Counted from the first letter of the stretch, positions 35,413 through 44,394 are shown. The stretch: DNA of 64,000 nucleotides from Marinobacter sp. NP-4(2019) (GCF_003994855.1 NZ_CP034142.1:1984001-2048000), one strand, 5' to 3'. A program made the numbers and translations. The notes: a model not told the origin generated them from the sequence alone.

Positions 35413-36315
35413 TCATCGGACACAGTTCTCTAACGCGCCTGTCAGGTCGGGATAGGTAAACTGGAAATCCTGCTGCATCAGTCGTTGCGGGATGGCCTGC
35501 TGTCCGGTCAGAAGGAGGCGCGACATTTCACCGAGCGCCAGCTTCAGGACCGGGGCGGGTACCGGGAAAATGGCGGGCCTGTTGAGGACGCTGGCCAGGC
35601 AGCGAGTGAACTCGCGATTGGTTACCGGGTTGGGGCTGACCACGTTGTAAGGGCCGGTTGCATTCTCCGATTCCAGCATAAAAATAAGGGCGGCGACGAC
35701 ATCATCACGATGAACCCATGGCATGTATTGATCTCCGCTACCCAGGCGACCACCAAGGCCAAGGCGGAACGGTAACAGCATGCGCTGGAGAAAGCCTCCT
35801 CCAGGGCCCGCGACCACACCGGTTCGCGAGAGGCAGACACGGACCCCTTCGGCTTCAAGCTTGACCGCTTCAGCTTCCCAGTCCCTGCAAAGGCGATGGG
35901 TAAACTCATCGCTAGGTGGGGTATCCTCGTTAACCCGCGTGCTGCCCTGATTGCCGTAGTAACCGACTGCTGAGCCGGATACGAGTACGCTGGGCCCGGA
36001 GTCCCAGCTTTTGACCACGGATACCAGTTGGCGGGTCAGGCCGATGCGGCTGTCCCTGAGCTCCTGTTTCCGCTGCTGGCTCCAGCGTTTGTCAGCAATT
36101 CCTTCCCCGGCGAGGTTGATAATGCTGTCGAAACCCGGGTGGCCCTTCAGGAGGTCCAGATCCGAAATGGCTTCCACCCGGCCACAGGCAGCCAGAACGT
36201 CCGCTTCGCTCTGGCGGCTCAGTACCGTCAGTTTATAGCCTTTGGCGAGCAGCTTCGGACACAGTACCTGGCCGATGAATCCGGTACCTCCGGTGACTAG
36301 AATACGATGGCTCAT
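35413..36315 (-). CDS. TIGR01777-family NAD(P)-dependent epimerase (YfcH/SulA-like)
   Basis: A 300-residue extended short-chain dehydrogenase/reductase. The N-terminal Rossmann motif is TGGTGFIG (residues 8-15). Other family markers are INLAGEGIADKRWS (near 66-79), the SGSAVGYYG serine/tyrosine active-site region (near 112-120) and MPWVHRDDV (near 198-206). A C-terminal DUF1731-like part contains LLTGQQAIPQRL. E. coli YfcH is the same family; its substrate is not established, and some relatives affect cell division. It is transcribed toward tRNA-Glu, with no gene partner. Confidence 0.88.
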   Translation of the reverse strand: MSHRILVTGGTGFIGQVLCPKLLAKGYKLTVLSRQSEADVLAACGRVEAISDLDLLKGHPGFDSIINLAGEGIADKRWSQQRKQELRDSRIGLTRQLVSVVKSWDSGPSVLVSGSAVGYYGNQGSTRVNEDTPPSDEFTHRLCRDWEAEAVKLEAEGVRVCLSRTGVVAGPGGGFLQRMLLPFRLGLGGRLGSGDQYMPWVHRDDVVAALIFMLESENATGPYNVVSPNPVTNREFTRCLASVLNRPAIFPVPAPVLKLALGEMSRLLLTGQQAIPQRLMQQDFQFTYPDLTGALENCVR

Positions 36316-36355
36316 TGGATAACTCCCTTATCGCGGCCCTGAGTGCCGGCCTCGT

Positions 36356-36724
36356 TTATTTTGCAAGCCCCTGGGTAACCACGTCGCGAATGGCTTCACC
36401 GAGTTGAGGATTCTCTCCAATCGGTGGTGCAAGATGGATGGAAATACCGTGGTTATCCTCAAGGGAGCGGATCATTGCCGGTACATCCTTTCGGAGGTGG
36501 CGTCCGGCGGCCAGAAAAAGAGGCACGACAGTAAAGCTCCGGATACCGTCCTGAACGCCCTGTTCGACCACCTTCTCCAGCGAAGGCGTGGCCAGTTCCA
36601 TATAGGCGATACGGGATCCCGGAACCGAATTGACGGTCGGTGCGGCGAGTTGTTCGAACGTGTCGCACCAACGCTTGTCGCTGCTGCCGTGTGCAAGAAG
36701 AATAATACGGTGTTCTCCGGGCAT
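36356..36724 (-). CDS. Small CbiX/SirB-like chelatase domain protein
   Basis: The ATG at 36724 has a perfect GGAGAG ribosome site six bases before it and gives 122 residues; an ATG 12 codons upstream is in frame but lacks this. The protein starts RIILLAHGSSDKRW, where the AHGS histidine is the metal-site residue of CbiX/SirB/CysG-type chelatases. A second family block reads YMELATPSLEKVVEQGV, with a conserved glutamate, and VVPLFLAAGRHLRKDVPAMI carries a second histidine. It is a single-domain, half-size protein, like the small CbiX forms that insert cobalt or iron into sirohydrochlorin as dimers. The actual metal and tetrapyrrole are not shown here, and no cobalamin genes are nearby. Confidence 0.8.
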   Translation of the reverse strand: MPGEHRIILLAHGSSDKRWCDTFEQLAAPTVNSVPGSRIAYMELATPSLEKVVEQGVQDGIRSFTVVPLFLAAGRHLRKDVPAMIRSLEDNHGISIHLAPPIGENPQLGEAIRDVVTQGLAK

Positions 36725-36809
36725 GATCTCTCCTGTGAACAGTGCTGGCCCCAATGTCATAAAGTGTAGCAGGATAGGGCCTGTGACTGGCGTGTGGGTG
36801 TAGCTTCAT

Positions 36810-37412
36810 ATGTTCGATTGGAATGACATTCTGGATTTCTGGTTTGGTGAACTCGATGAGGAAGGGTTGCCTGACCGCTTTCATCGTAATCGCTGGTTCC
36901 GCTCCGACCGCGGGTTTGACCAGGAAATCCGCTACCGCTTTCTGTCTCTTGTGCTGTTCGCATCCGAGAGCGGGCTTGCACACTGGAGGAAACAGGCGGG
37001 GGGCTCGCTGGCAGAAATTATCCTGCTGGATCAGTTCTCACGGAATATCTACCGAGGCAGTGCTCTCGCTTACGACAATGACAAGGTGGCAAGAACGCTG
37101 ACCAGACAGGCCATGGACAAAGGTCAGGACATGATGTTGCCAGCGGTACAGAGAGCCTTTCTGTACATGCCGTTGCAGCATTCCGAGCGCCTTGAGGATC
37201 AGGACCTGTCGGTCGAGTGTTACGAACAGCTGGCGGCATCGGCGGGCGGGATCCTGGGCGATTTTATGGAGAGCTTCGTTCAGGCGGCCCATGATCATCG
37301 CGATATTATTGGTAAATTTGGCCGCTTCCCCCATCGCAATGCAGTTCTTAAACGTCCTTCCACCCCTGAGGAAGAGGATTATTTGAAGAAGGGCAGGCGT
37401 TTCGGTCAGTAA
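36810..37412 (+). CDS. DUF924 family protein
   Basis: A 200-residue soluble, mostly helical protein starts with ILDFWFG, the mark of the DUF924 family, and has LILFDQFSRNIYRG-type spacing in its centre (LLDQFSRNIYRG, near residues 71-82). MPLQHSERLEDQ follows near 124-135, and a FGRFPHRN motif near 169-176. It resembles TPR-like folds of unknown function. It faces away from the cbiX-like gene and lies alone before a TetR-family regulator. I cannot assign a function. Confidence 0.88.
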   Translation: MFDWNDILDFWFGELDEEGLPDRFHRNRWFRSDRGFDQEIRYRFLSLVLFASESGLAHWRKQAGGSLAEIILLDQFSRNIYRGSALAYDNDKVARTLTRQAMDKGQDMMLPAVQRAFLYMPLQHSERLEDQDLSVECYEQLAASAGGILGDFMESFVQAAHDHRDIIGKFGRFPHRNAVLKRPSTPEEEDYLKKGRRFGQ

Positions 37413-37584
37413 TGGCCGCCGTCGACACCCCAAACACACTGTGTCCGTGAAAAATGTCGACTCCGTCAACGTTTATGGCTCCGGTTTCCGCCACCATTTA
37501 CAAAAAGTAACAATAAAATCGGGGTAATCCCTCCATACGGCCGGTTCGTTCCGGGCGTCAGGACGACGAAACAAGGTGGCAACC

Positions 37585-38310
37585 ATGGGGCACGCACAGG
37601 CTCTGCGACTATGGAAATCTGCAGAACTCCCCGAGGATCAGTTTTTTCGGGAATCCATCAATTACAGCGGCCGTAAGACTGCACGGGCGAAAAGTGAGCA
37701 CCGTCGCCTACAGATTCTTGAGGCCACCTTGCGCATTGCGGCCCGGGACGGTTTGCGGGGAATCAAACATCGGGCCGTTGCACGCGAAGCGAAAGTTCCC
37801 CTGGCGTCGACCACCTACTATTTCCGTGACATCGATGAGCTGATCAGTGATTCCTTCATGCTGTTTGCGGAAAAGGCCCGGGAGGATCTTGGCCGCTTTT
37901 ACGACACCATTAACCTGGTGCTCGACAACATTCCTGAAGAGACCCGTAAGCGAGGCGGCAAAGGTCGCTGCGAACTGGCGAAACGGCTGACGGCGATTAC
38001 CACGGCGTATCTGACAGAGCAGTTCTCCGATCGCCGGGAGCAAGTGTTGGCGGAGCAGGTATTCCTTATGGAATCGTTGCGCGATGAGAGGCTTGCGGGT
38101 CTGGCGCGGAGCTATCGCGGTGCCTGGATAGCCGGCCTGGAACAGATTCTCCACCGGCTTGATTCGCCTGCGCCAGCAAGGGATGCTTCGCTGCTCGTCA
38201 ATGTCGTGCTGGGCCTGGGATACGACACCTTGTTGAACCGGAGCGTGGCGGACGCAAGAACCCTGGAGGCGTCGGTGCACAGGATCATTTGCATGATTCT
38301 GGGGGTGTAG
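37585..38310 (+). CDS. TetR-family transcriptional regulator
   Basis: A 241-residue DNA-binding repressor-like protein. After an N-terminal extension of about 35 residues come the TetR helix-turn-helix motifs (ILEATLRIAARDGLRGIKHRAVA and ASTTYYFRDIDELI, split), then a helical ligand-binding domain with no recognisable ligand. I prefer the ATG at 37585 because AAGG lies eight bases before it; a GTG three codons upstream is also possible. Target genes are unclear: the next gene is an L,D-transpeptidase-like protein and the intervening 154 bases hold no operator I can name with confidence. Confidence 0.85.
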   Translation: MGHAQALRLWKSAELPEDQFFRESINYSGRKTARAKSEHRRLQILEATLRIAARDGLRGIKHRAVAREAKVPLASTTYYFRDIDELISDSFMLFAEKAREDLGRFYDTINLVLDNIPEETRKRGGKGRCELAKRLTAITTAYLTEQFSDRREQVLAEQVFLMESLRDERLAGLARSYRGAWIAGLEQILHRLDSPAPARDASLLVNVVLGLGYDTLLNRSVADARTLEASVHRIICMILGV

Positions 38311-38464
38311 GGGCTGGCGTCGCTATTTGTGGTGTTTTGTATAAATTTCGTACATCTTGACGGAGCTCCCGGTTTTCTCTGTTAGAATGCCCGACTCTTG
38401 GGCTCAGGCGCGGACTTTTTACCCGTTTTGCTATTTGCTGAGCTGATCTGACAGGGTTTATCGA

Positions 38465-39193
38465 ATGCTGAAAAATCGAATTGCTGGCCGTTTTGGTTTC
38501 GGTCTTGTGCTGGTGACGGCGCTTTTTCTTCCCACGCAGGGTTCTGCAACATCCTTTGATCATTCACTCCTGACACGACTGTCCAGTGCGGCCCCAAACC
38601 TGAATGTTGAGGTTCTGCAGCGGGCTTTGAATGCATCGTCCTGTGCAGTGTCGAACGGGGTAGATATGCCCGACAGGCTGGCGGTGATCGATTTCTCGTT
38701 GCCATCCAGTGAGGAGCGTCTGTGGATTTTCGATCTGACCAGCGGCAAACTGGTGCTGCGGGATCTGGTTGCCCATGGCAAGAATTCTGGAAACCTGAAG
38801 TCCACTGCCTTCTCCAATATTGAGGGGAGTCACCAGTCCAGTATCGGTCTGTTCCAGGCCAGTGAATCCTACCGGGGCAAGCACGGCTATTCCCTGCGGC
38901 TTGATGGTCTGGAACCCGGCATTAATGACCTGGCGCGACAACGTGCCATTGTTATTCACGGGGCGGACTATGTGAATGACAACTGGATTCGTGACTACGG
39001 TCGCATCGGGCGCAGTCACGGCTGCCCGGCGGTTGACCAGCAGGTGATCCAGCAAGTGGTGGATAATCTGAAAGGCGGGCAACTGGTGTTCAAATACTAT
39101 CCGGATCAGAAATGGCTGCAGTCATCCGGGTATCTGAACTGCGAGGCTGGCCAGATTGCGGGTGTCGCAAAGGGCGGGTTGGATAATAGCTGA
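38465..39193 (+). CDS. Secreted murein L,D-transpeptidase catalytic-domain protein (YkuD_2 type)
   Basis: A 242-residue exported protein with a signal peptide of about 29 residues (ending QGSATS). The catalytic core keeps the L,D-transpeptidase pattern: H165 in VIHGADYV and the active cysteine C187 in GRSHGCPAV. The domain resembles the YkuD_2 (PF13645) group rather than classical YkuD. It probably acts on peptidoglycan cross-links or lipoprotein anchoring in the periplasm. It lies alone between a TetR gene and tRNA-Gly. A TTGACG at 38357 and a TAGAAT at 38383 are 20 bases apart, too far for a confident promoter call. Confidence 0.87.
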   Translation: MLKNRIAGRFGFGLVLVTALFLPTQGSATSFDHSLLTRLSSAAPNLNVEVLQRALNASSCAVSNGVDMPDRLAVIDFSLPSSEERLWIFDLTSGKLVLRDLVAHGKNSGNLKSTAFSNIEGSHQSSIGLFQASESYRGKHGYSLRLDGLEPGINDLARQRAIVIHGADYVNDNWIRDYGRIGRSHGCPAVDQQVIQQVVDNLKGGQLVFKYYPDQKWLQSSGYLNCEAGQIAGVAKGGLDNS

Positions 39194-39234
39194 TCACCCG
39201 GAGTTGCCGGGGTTAAAAACTTGCCAAAAAGTGG

Positions 39235-39262
39235 TTGACGCCCGCGAACGAATCCGTAGAAT
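39235..39262 (+). promoter_or_regulatory. Sigma-70-type promoter of tRNA-Gly
   Basis: TTGACG (39235-39240) and TAGAAT (39257-39262) are separated by 16 bases and lie 36 bases before the mature tRNA start. This fits a stable-RNA promoter with a GC-rich region after the -10. Confidence 0.75.
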
Positions 39263-39298
39263 ACGCCTCCGTTGTCGGCATCAAGCCTGCAACCATAA

Positions 39299-39374
39299 GC
39301 GGGAATAGCTCAGTTGGTAGAGCACAACCTTGCCAAGGTTGGGGTCGCGAGTTCGAATCTCGTTTCCCGCTCCA
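39299..39374 (+). tRNA. tRNA-Gly, anticodon GCC
   Basis: A 76-base tRNA with acceptor stem GCGGGAA/TTCCCGC. The anticodon stem CAACC/GGTTG encloses TTGCCAA (anticodon GCC), and the T-loop is GTTCGAATC. The CCA end is encoded. It reads GGC and GGU. A terminator follows at once. Confidence 0.97.
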
Positions 39375-39382
39375 GATTCCGG

Positions 39383-39415
39383 AAACCCGGCCATTAAAAC
39401 GGCCGGGTTTCTTCG
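39383..39415 (+). terminator. Intrinsic terminator of tRNA-Gly
   Basis: A ten-base-pair stem (AAACCCGGCC at 39383-39392 with GGCCGGGTTT at 39401-39410) encloses an eight-base A/T-rich loop and is followed by a T-rich stretch. It ends the tRNA-Gly transcript. Confidence 0.85.
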
Positions 39416-39504
39416 TTTTCAGGCACTGCATTTCGTCGTTTCCCGGTTTAACTCGGTTATACTCTTTGCCCGATCTTTAAGTATTTGCGGCTGCGGGAGG
39501 CATT

Positions 39505-40302
39505 GTGCGAGTCCATTCCCTGTATATCTATCCGGTGAAGTCCCTTGCCGGGATTCCTGTCAGTTCCTTCAATATGGACGACTTTGGACCACGCAACGAT
39601 CGTCGCTGGATGATTGTCGATTCCGAGCGGCGATTCGTCACGCAACGTGACTACCCGATGCTGGCCAGGGTCCATACGGCGCTTGAGGGGGATTGTGTTA
39701 GGGTGAGCATCCCGGGCGAGGGTGAATATCTGCTGCACCCGGGTGAGCAAGAGGCGCGGGTGCTGGTCTGGCGTGACTGGGTCAAGGCCGTATACAGCAC
39801 GACGGAGGCCTCGGAAGCCCTGAGCCGCTTCTGCGGTGCTGATTTCCGTTTTGTCTACATGCCGGATACATCCTTTCGGAGAGTGGACGCTGGCCGGGTC
39901 ACCGAAGAGCGCCGAGTGAGCTTTGCGGATGGATTTCCGTTTCTGGTCACCAATCTGTCCTCCCTGGATGAATTGAATGGCCGGCTCGAAAAGCCGGTGG
40001 AGATGCGCCGCTTCCGTCCCAATATCGTTATTGAGGGAGCCGCGGCGTGGGGCGAGGACGATTGGCGACGGCTGTTGATCGGCAAGCAGGAATTCAGTCT
40101 CGTTAAACCCTGTTCCCGATGTGTTATGACCACGGTGGATCCGGATACCGGTGTAAAAGGGTCGGATCTACAGCCGTTGCGGACCCTGGGGCAGTATCGC
40201 CGCACCGTTGACGGCGTCATTTTTGGAATGAATGCCATTCACGAGGGGCCGGGCACTGTTCGCGTCGGCGACCCGGTCATCAACAGAACTACTGATCAGT
40301 AA
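39505..40302 (+). CDS. MOSC domain protein (YcbX-like, molybdenum cofactor fold)
   Basis: A 265-residue protein starting at GTG with the MOSC N-terminal beta-barrel motif (VHSLYIYPVKSLAGI, near residues 3-17) and ending with a C-terminal MOSC domain. That domain carries FRPNIVIEG (near 173-181) and the conserved cysteine site in VKPCSRCVMTTVDP (near 195-208). Family members such as YcbX and mARC bind molybdenum cofactor and reduce N-hydroxylated compounds. No ferredoxin domain is fused here, unlike E. coli YcbX. It follows tRNA-Gly and precedes uup by 26 bases. Confidence 0.87.
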   Translation: MRVHSLYIYPVKSLAGIPVSSFNMDDFGPRNDRRWMIVDSERRFVTQRDYPMLARVHTALEGDCVRVSIPGEGEYLLHPGEQEARVLVWRDWVKAVYSTTEASEALSRFCGADFRFVYMPDTSFRRVDAGRVTEERRVSFADGFPFLVTNLSSLDELNGRLEKPVEMRRFRPNIVIEGAAAWGEDDWRRLLIGKQEFSLVKPCSRCVMTTVDPDTGVKGSDLQPLRTLGQYRRTVDGVIFGMNAIHEGPGTVRVGDPVINRTTDQ

Positions 40303-40328
40303 CACGGGTAATAAGGAGTAATAACACG

Positions 40329-42256
40329 GTGCCATTGTTATCGCTGGATGCCATTTCCCTGGCTTTTGGTATGCAGCCGCTGCTGGATAAGGCCTCGTTG
40401 AATATGGAAGCGGGGGAGCGGGTGTGTCTGCTTGGTCGTAACGGCGAGGGTAAATCCACGCTGCTCAGGATTGTCAGTGGGGAAGTCACTCCAGAGGGCG
40501 GCATCGTGCGTCTGGACGAGGGGGCGAGGCTGGCGGTATTGCCGCAGAACCTGCCTGCGGAAGACAATCGTACGGCCTACGAGGTGGTCGCCAGCGCGTT
40601 CCCTGAAACCGGCGAATTGCTGGCGCGCTTTCACACCCTGTCGCAGCAGGCGGATGAGGCAAGCCTGGATCAGATGATGAAGGTTCAGGAGCGCCTGGAG
40701 GCCCTGGACGGGTGGCGGTTGGATCAAAAGGTTAACACCATTCTTGAGCAGTACAGCATTGACCCTGAGCAGACCCTGAACACTCTCTCCGGGGGCTGGC
40801 AGCGGCGGGTGCTGCTGGCGAAGGCTCTGGTAGCGGAACCGGATATCCTGTTGCTGGACGAGCCGACTAACCACCTGGATGTGCCCGCGATTGCCTGGCT
40901 TGAGGAGGCGCTTGGACAGTTCCGCGGGGCCATCCTGTTTGTCAGTCACGACCGGGCATTTATCCGCAAGATGGCGACCCGGATTGTGGAGCTGGACCGG
41001 GGAAAACTGGTCAGTTTTTCGGCGACTTATGACAAGTACCTGGAATTGAAAGAAAAGGCGCTAGAGGAAGAAGAACGGCAGAACGCGCTGTTTGACAAGC
41101 GCCTGAAACAGGAGGAAGCCTGGATCCGGCAGGGCATCAAGGCTCGGAGAACTCGTAACATGGGGCGGGTCAGGGCTCTGAAAGCCATGCGGGAAGAACA
41201 TCGCCAACGTCGGGTCCGTGGTGGTACCGCCAGCTTTGTTGTCGAAGATGCGGACCGGTCAGGCAAGCTGGTTGTCGAAGCGAAAGAGGCGGGATTCCAC
41301 TACCCGGACGGAAGCCCGGTGATCAAGGATATGAACCTGACGGTCCTCCGTGGTGACAAGATCGGTCTGGTGGGGGAAAACGGCACCGGCAAGACCACGC
41401 TGGTCAGACTTCTGCTTGGTAACCTCAAGCCAACGGAAGGTTCGATTCGACTGGGTACGAATCTTGAAGTGGCCTATTTTGATCAGCTTCGGGGTGAGCT
41501 GGATCTGGAGCGCAATGCCCTTGATAACCTCTCCGAAGGGCGTGAATTCATCGAGATTAACGGCCAGAGCAAGCACGTTCTCGGTTATCTCCAGGAGTTC
41601 CTGTTCAGTCCCCAGCGAGCCAGATCACCCGTCAGTGTGTTCTCCGGGGGGAGAGGGCGCGTTTGTTACTCGCCAAGTTGTTCAGCAAGCCAGCCAATAT
41701 TCTGGTGCTTGATGAGCCAACCAACGATCTGGACGTGGAAACCCTGGAATTGCTTGAAGCTCAGTTGGTGGAGTTCAAGGGCACTGTTATCGTCATCAGT
41801 CACGACCGGGAATTCCTGGATAACGTGGTAACGGATACCATTTTCCTGGATGGTTCCGGAGCTGTCAGGGAATATGTGGGTGGATACAGTGACTGGCGCC
41901 GTCAAGGTGGTTTTTTCCCGGCGGAACGCAAAGCGGCTCGCCCGGAAAAGCCGGAAAAAACCTCGAAACCGGTGGAGCCGCCCCGGCAAAATGTCGCATC
42001 TGTGGCGGAATCCACAAAATCGAAACCCACAAAGTTAAGTTACAAGCTTAAACTTGAGCTTGAAGCACTACCGGGCCAGATTGAATCCTTGGAAGCGGAG
42101 GTCGCTGCGCTTCAGGGGCGAATTTCTGATCCGGAATTCTATTCAGGCCCACCGGACGAAGTCTCGGCTACGCTGGCGGAGTTGGCGGACAAGGAAGCCC
42201 GTCTGGAACAGGTAATCGAGCGGTGGATGGAGTTGGAAGAACAGGCCAATCAATGA
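40329..42256 (+). pseudogene. uup: ABC-F ATPase Uup, interrupted by a one-base frameshift
   Basis: The gene encodes a two-domain ABC-F protein like E. coli Uup, linked to ribosome function and precise excision of transposons. Starting at GTG, it shows Walker A GRNGEGKS, signature LSGGWQRR, Walker B LLLDEPTNHLD, then the linker and the second Walker A GENGTGKT. At the second signature the frame shifts: a run of six G (41646-41651) needs a seventh to read SGGERAR. The other frame then continues perfectly with Walker B (VLDEPTNDLD), the switch histidine (ISHDREF) and a C-terminal coiled-coil domain to 42256. With one added G the protein would be 642 residues, the normal Uup length. Sequencing error and true mutation are both possible; the predicted broken product would end at 41831. 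Confidence 0.9.
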
Positions 42257-42918
42257 ACGTTAATTACAATTTCAGGTTTCAGGACGGTCGGCAGGTTGAG
42301 TTCAAGGTAACAAACCAGCCCGCCGAGGTTGTTTCTCCGATACCGTCCTGGGCTCGCCTTGAACATTGCCAATGTACAAACTGTCCTCTGAAACCGGCGG
42401 ACTCTCCCCATTGTCCCGCAGCGACGGAGATACTGCCGGTGGTCAACGCTTTCCAGGCGGAGGAAGCGTACCAGAAGGTCGAGGTAACGGTGACCGATGA
42501 GCGCCGCACCTATTCCAAATCCACCTCCCTGGAGGAAGCCTTGCGGTCCCTGCTCGGGCTGAAAATGGCAACCAGTGGCTGCCCGGTTTTGGGGGAGCTC
42601 AAATCCATGGCGATTCACCACCTGCCGTTTGCCAATACCGATGAGTTCATCATGAGAAGCGTCTCCCATTACCTGCTCCAGCAATATTTTGCCCGGCGCA
42701 ATCATCGGGAACCTGATTGGGAACTCAAGGGACTGGTGGAAAGAAACCAGCGTTTGCAGCTGGTAAACCAGGCGTTGTGGCAACGGATTCATTCGGTATG
42801 CAAAGGGGACAGCAACCTGAAGGCGTTGCTGAACTTCTTTTCCATGGCGTCGAGCGTCAGCTTCTCCCTCGAAAGCCAGTTAAGGAAACTTGAAAGCAGG
42901 ATGGAGGGTGGAGGGTAA
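42253..42918 (+). CDS. Uncharacterised protein with a CxCxxC motif, coupled to uup
   Basis: The ATG overlaps the uup stop (ATGA), giving 221 residues. An in-frame start ten codons earlier would lie inside uup. The N-terminal third is beta-like (FRFQDGRQVEFKV), followed by HCQCTNCPL and then HCPAA, so four closely spaced cysteines (CxC-x2-C and a later C) could bind a metal. Later blocks are KMATSGCPVLGELK and HHLPFANTDEF, then a helical, charged C-terminus. I recall similar proteins in marine and pseudomonad genomes grouped as a domain of unknown function (possibly DUF6901), but I am not sure. No function can be given. A hairpin spans its stop codon (42907-42926). Confidence 0.8.
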   Translation: MNVNYNFRFQDGRQVEFKVTNQPAEVVSPIPSWARLEHCQCTNCPLKPADSPHCPAATEILPVVNAFQAEEAYQKVEVTVTDERRTYSKSTSLEEALRSLLGLKMATSGCPVLGELKSMAIHHLPFANTDEFIMRSVSHYLLQQYFARRNHREPDWELKGLVERNQRLQLVNQALWQRIHSVCKGDSNLKALLNFFSMASSVSFSLESQLRKLESRMEGGG

Positions 42919-42980
42919 ACTCCACCACCCTGTACGTCACCAGGCTGCCAGGAAAATCCGGGGCCCAGTATGCGGAGCCG

Positions 42981-43412
42981 TCAGTGAATCCGGACGGCGA
43001 GGACATCGCACTCGGTGCCGTGAAGTACACCGTTGGCGGTTGAACCCAGCAATAACTGAAAGCCTTTGCGGCCATGGCTGCCAACGATAATCAGATCAAC
43101 ATTCTGTTCTTTCGCCAGTCTGTGGATTTCGGACTCCGGCCTGCCCACCGTTATCACCTGATTGTCGCTGGTAACACCGTACTGGTTACCATAGGCAGCC
43201 AGTTGCTCCCTGGCAGCCTTGTCCAGTTGATCCTGCAGCTCTGTCAAATCCATCGGGATGTCACCGCCATAGGCATAGCCAACGGGTTCCACGACGTGCA
43301 CCAGCAGCAGTTCAGCACCATGGGCCTTGCTGATTTCCTGTGCCTTGTTAAGAACCTGCGGGGCTTCTTCTGTCAGGTCTATGGCCACCAGCATCTTCTG
43401 ATAGGTCGACAT
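42981..43412 (-). CDS. Universal stress protein (UspA family)
   Basis: A 143-residue single-domain Usp protein of the cytosol. It starts MLVAIDLTEEAPQVL after a short N-terminus and ends with the ATP-binding motif GSHGRKGFQLLLGSTAN followed by VLH (the G-x2-G-x9-G-S/T pattern), so nucleotide binding is expected. Such proteins accumulate in starvation or stress; the exact role is unknown. It converges on the preceding plus-strand unknown gene. A GGAG-type ribosome site precedes the ATG. Confidence 0.92.
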   Translation of the reverse strand: MSTYQKMLVAIDLTEEAPQVLNKAQEISKAHGAELLLVHVVEPVGYAYGGDIPMDLTELQDQLDKAAREQLAAYGNQYGVTSDNQVITVGRPESEIHRLAKEQNVDLIIVGSHGRKGFQLLLGSTANGVLHGTECDVLAVRIH

Positions 43413-43536
43413 TGCATTGCTCCTTAATGAACAAGTGGTTCTTACAGCATAACCATGACTTCAGGATAGTCGAAAAACGGATGTTCGGAACTGATGGGGG
43501 TCAAAAAGCGGTGATCATGCCGGGATGCCGGATGTA

Positions 43537-43571
43537 CGGGTACGGGCTGCACTCTCGCCAGCCGGTACCCG
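43537..43571. terminator. Long hairpin just downstream of the secreted unknown
   Basis: The 13-base arms at 43537-43549 and 43559-43571 pair with one mismatch around a nine-base loop. It begins eight bases after the stop of the minus-strand gene at 43579. No T run follows on either strand, so it may be an RNA end-stabiliser or a Rho-independent terminator of weak type. Confidence 0.4.
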
Positions 43572-43578
43572 TGACAGG

Positions 43579-44394
43579 TCATGCGCTCTGCTGAAGCAGT
43601 GTGATGGTTGTGTCCAGGCCGCGGAGAATGCCCTTGGAGTAGCGATCAATCACGAAAGACACATTGTTCTCGTTGTAATTGATGTAGGAACCGCGGATGA
43701 ACTCCCACTTGGACGTAACGTCCTCCAGTGTACTTTTCAGCTCGCCCTTGCTGGTACCACTGTTAATTTCTGACAGCAGGTTGTCAAACCTGAGCGCTTG
43801 CTGATCCAGAGGTTCCTCTGTCGAGGAGCCCTGAAATGTCTGCGATACCGTCGAGTGGGTCCGGGCAGAATATTTGGCCATCATCTGGGCGAGGGTGATG
43901 GCTGCAGATCTGGCGGCTTCCACACGGGAATTGGTGGACGTTTCGCTGCTTTCCCTGGAAAGGTTGTAAAACTCCGTTGCCATTTCGCTCATCGTCAGCG
44001 CCTGGTTAGCCATGTCGGAAACCAGTCGCAGGTCCGGATAGCCGGTGTTGCGCACATCGTTGATGTTGTCCCGCATCAGATTCTTGAAGGAATCGAATTC
44101 GCGGTTCAGCTTTTCAATATCCTCATCGCTGAGAACGCCCGCTGTGCTGTCGGCAAGGTTGTTCATCGACGTATTGGCGTTGTTAATATTGCCTACGATT
44201 TCATTGAGGGTGTTGGTGTCGCCGTTGGCGCTGAAACGATAGTAGGCATCCAGGGCAAGATAGTTGCTTACCCGGAATTTGTGCAGGTCGGAAAGAAATC
44301 CGTCTCCGGTTTCTGCTCGTGCAGTGAGAGAGGTGAGTGCGAGCAGTATCAGGGCTGCAACGAGTGAGCGTACCCGAAGGCGAGCGTCGGTCAT
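43579..44394 (-). CDS. Exported helical protein of unknown function
   Basis: A 271-residue protein with a typical Sec signal peptide (arginine-rich start, hydrophobic run, cleavage near TARA-ETG at about residue 27). The mature part is rich in N, S, T and E and looks almost wholly alpha-helical, with long heptad-like stretches (for example LVSDMANQALTMSEMATEF). It has no cysteine and no motif I recognise. The helical-bundle look resembles periplasmic sensor domains, but no membrane helix follows, so it is probably a free periplasmic or secreted protein. It is transcribed alone. Confidence 0.75.
   Translation of the reverse strand: MTDARLRVRSLVAALILLALTSLTARAETGDGFLSDLHKFRVSNYLALDAYYRFSANGDTNTLNEIVGNINNANTSMNNLADSTAGVLSDEDIEKLNREFDSFKNLMRDNINDVRNTGYPDLRLVSDMANQALTMSEMATEFYNLSRESSETSTNSRVEAARSAAITLAQMMAKYSARTHSTVSQTFQGSSTEEPLDQQALRFDNLLSEINSGTSKGELKSTLEDVTSKWEFIRGSYINYNENNVSFVIDRYSKGILRGLDTTITLLQQSA

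Noticed and set aside
38338..38357. A TGTA...TACA palindrome between the TetR gene and the L,D-transpeptidase
   Set aside because: Only four bases per arm match; too weak to call an operator.
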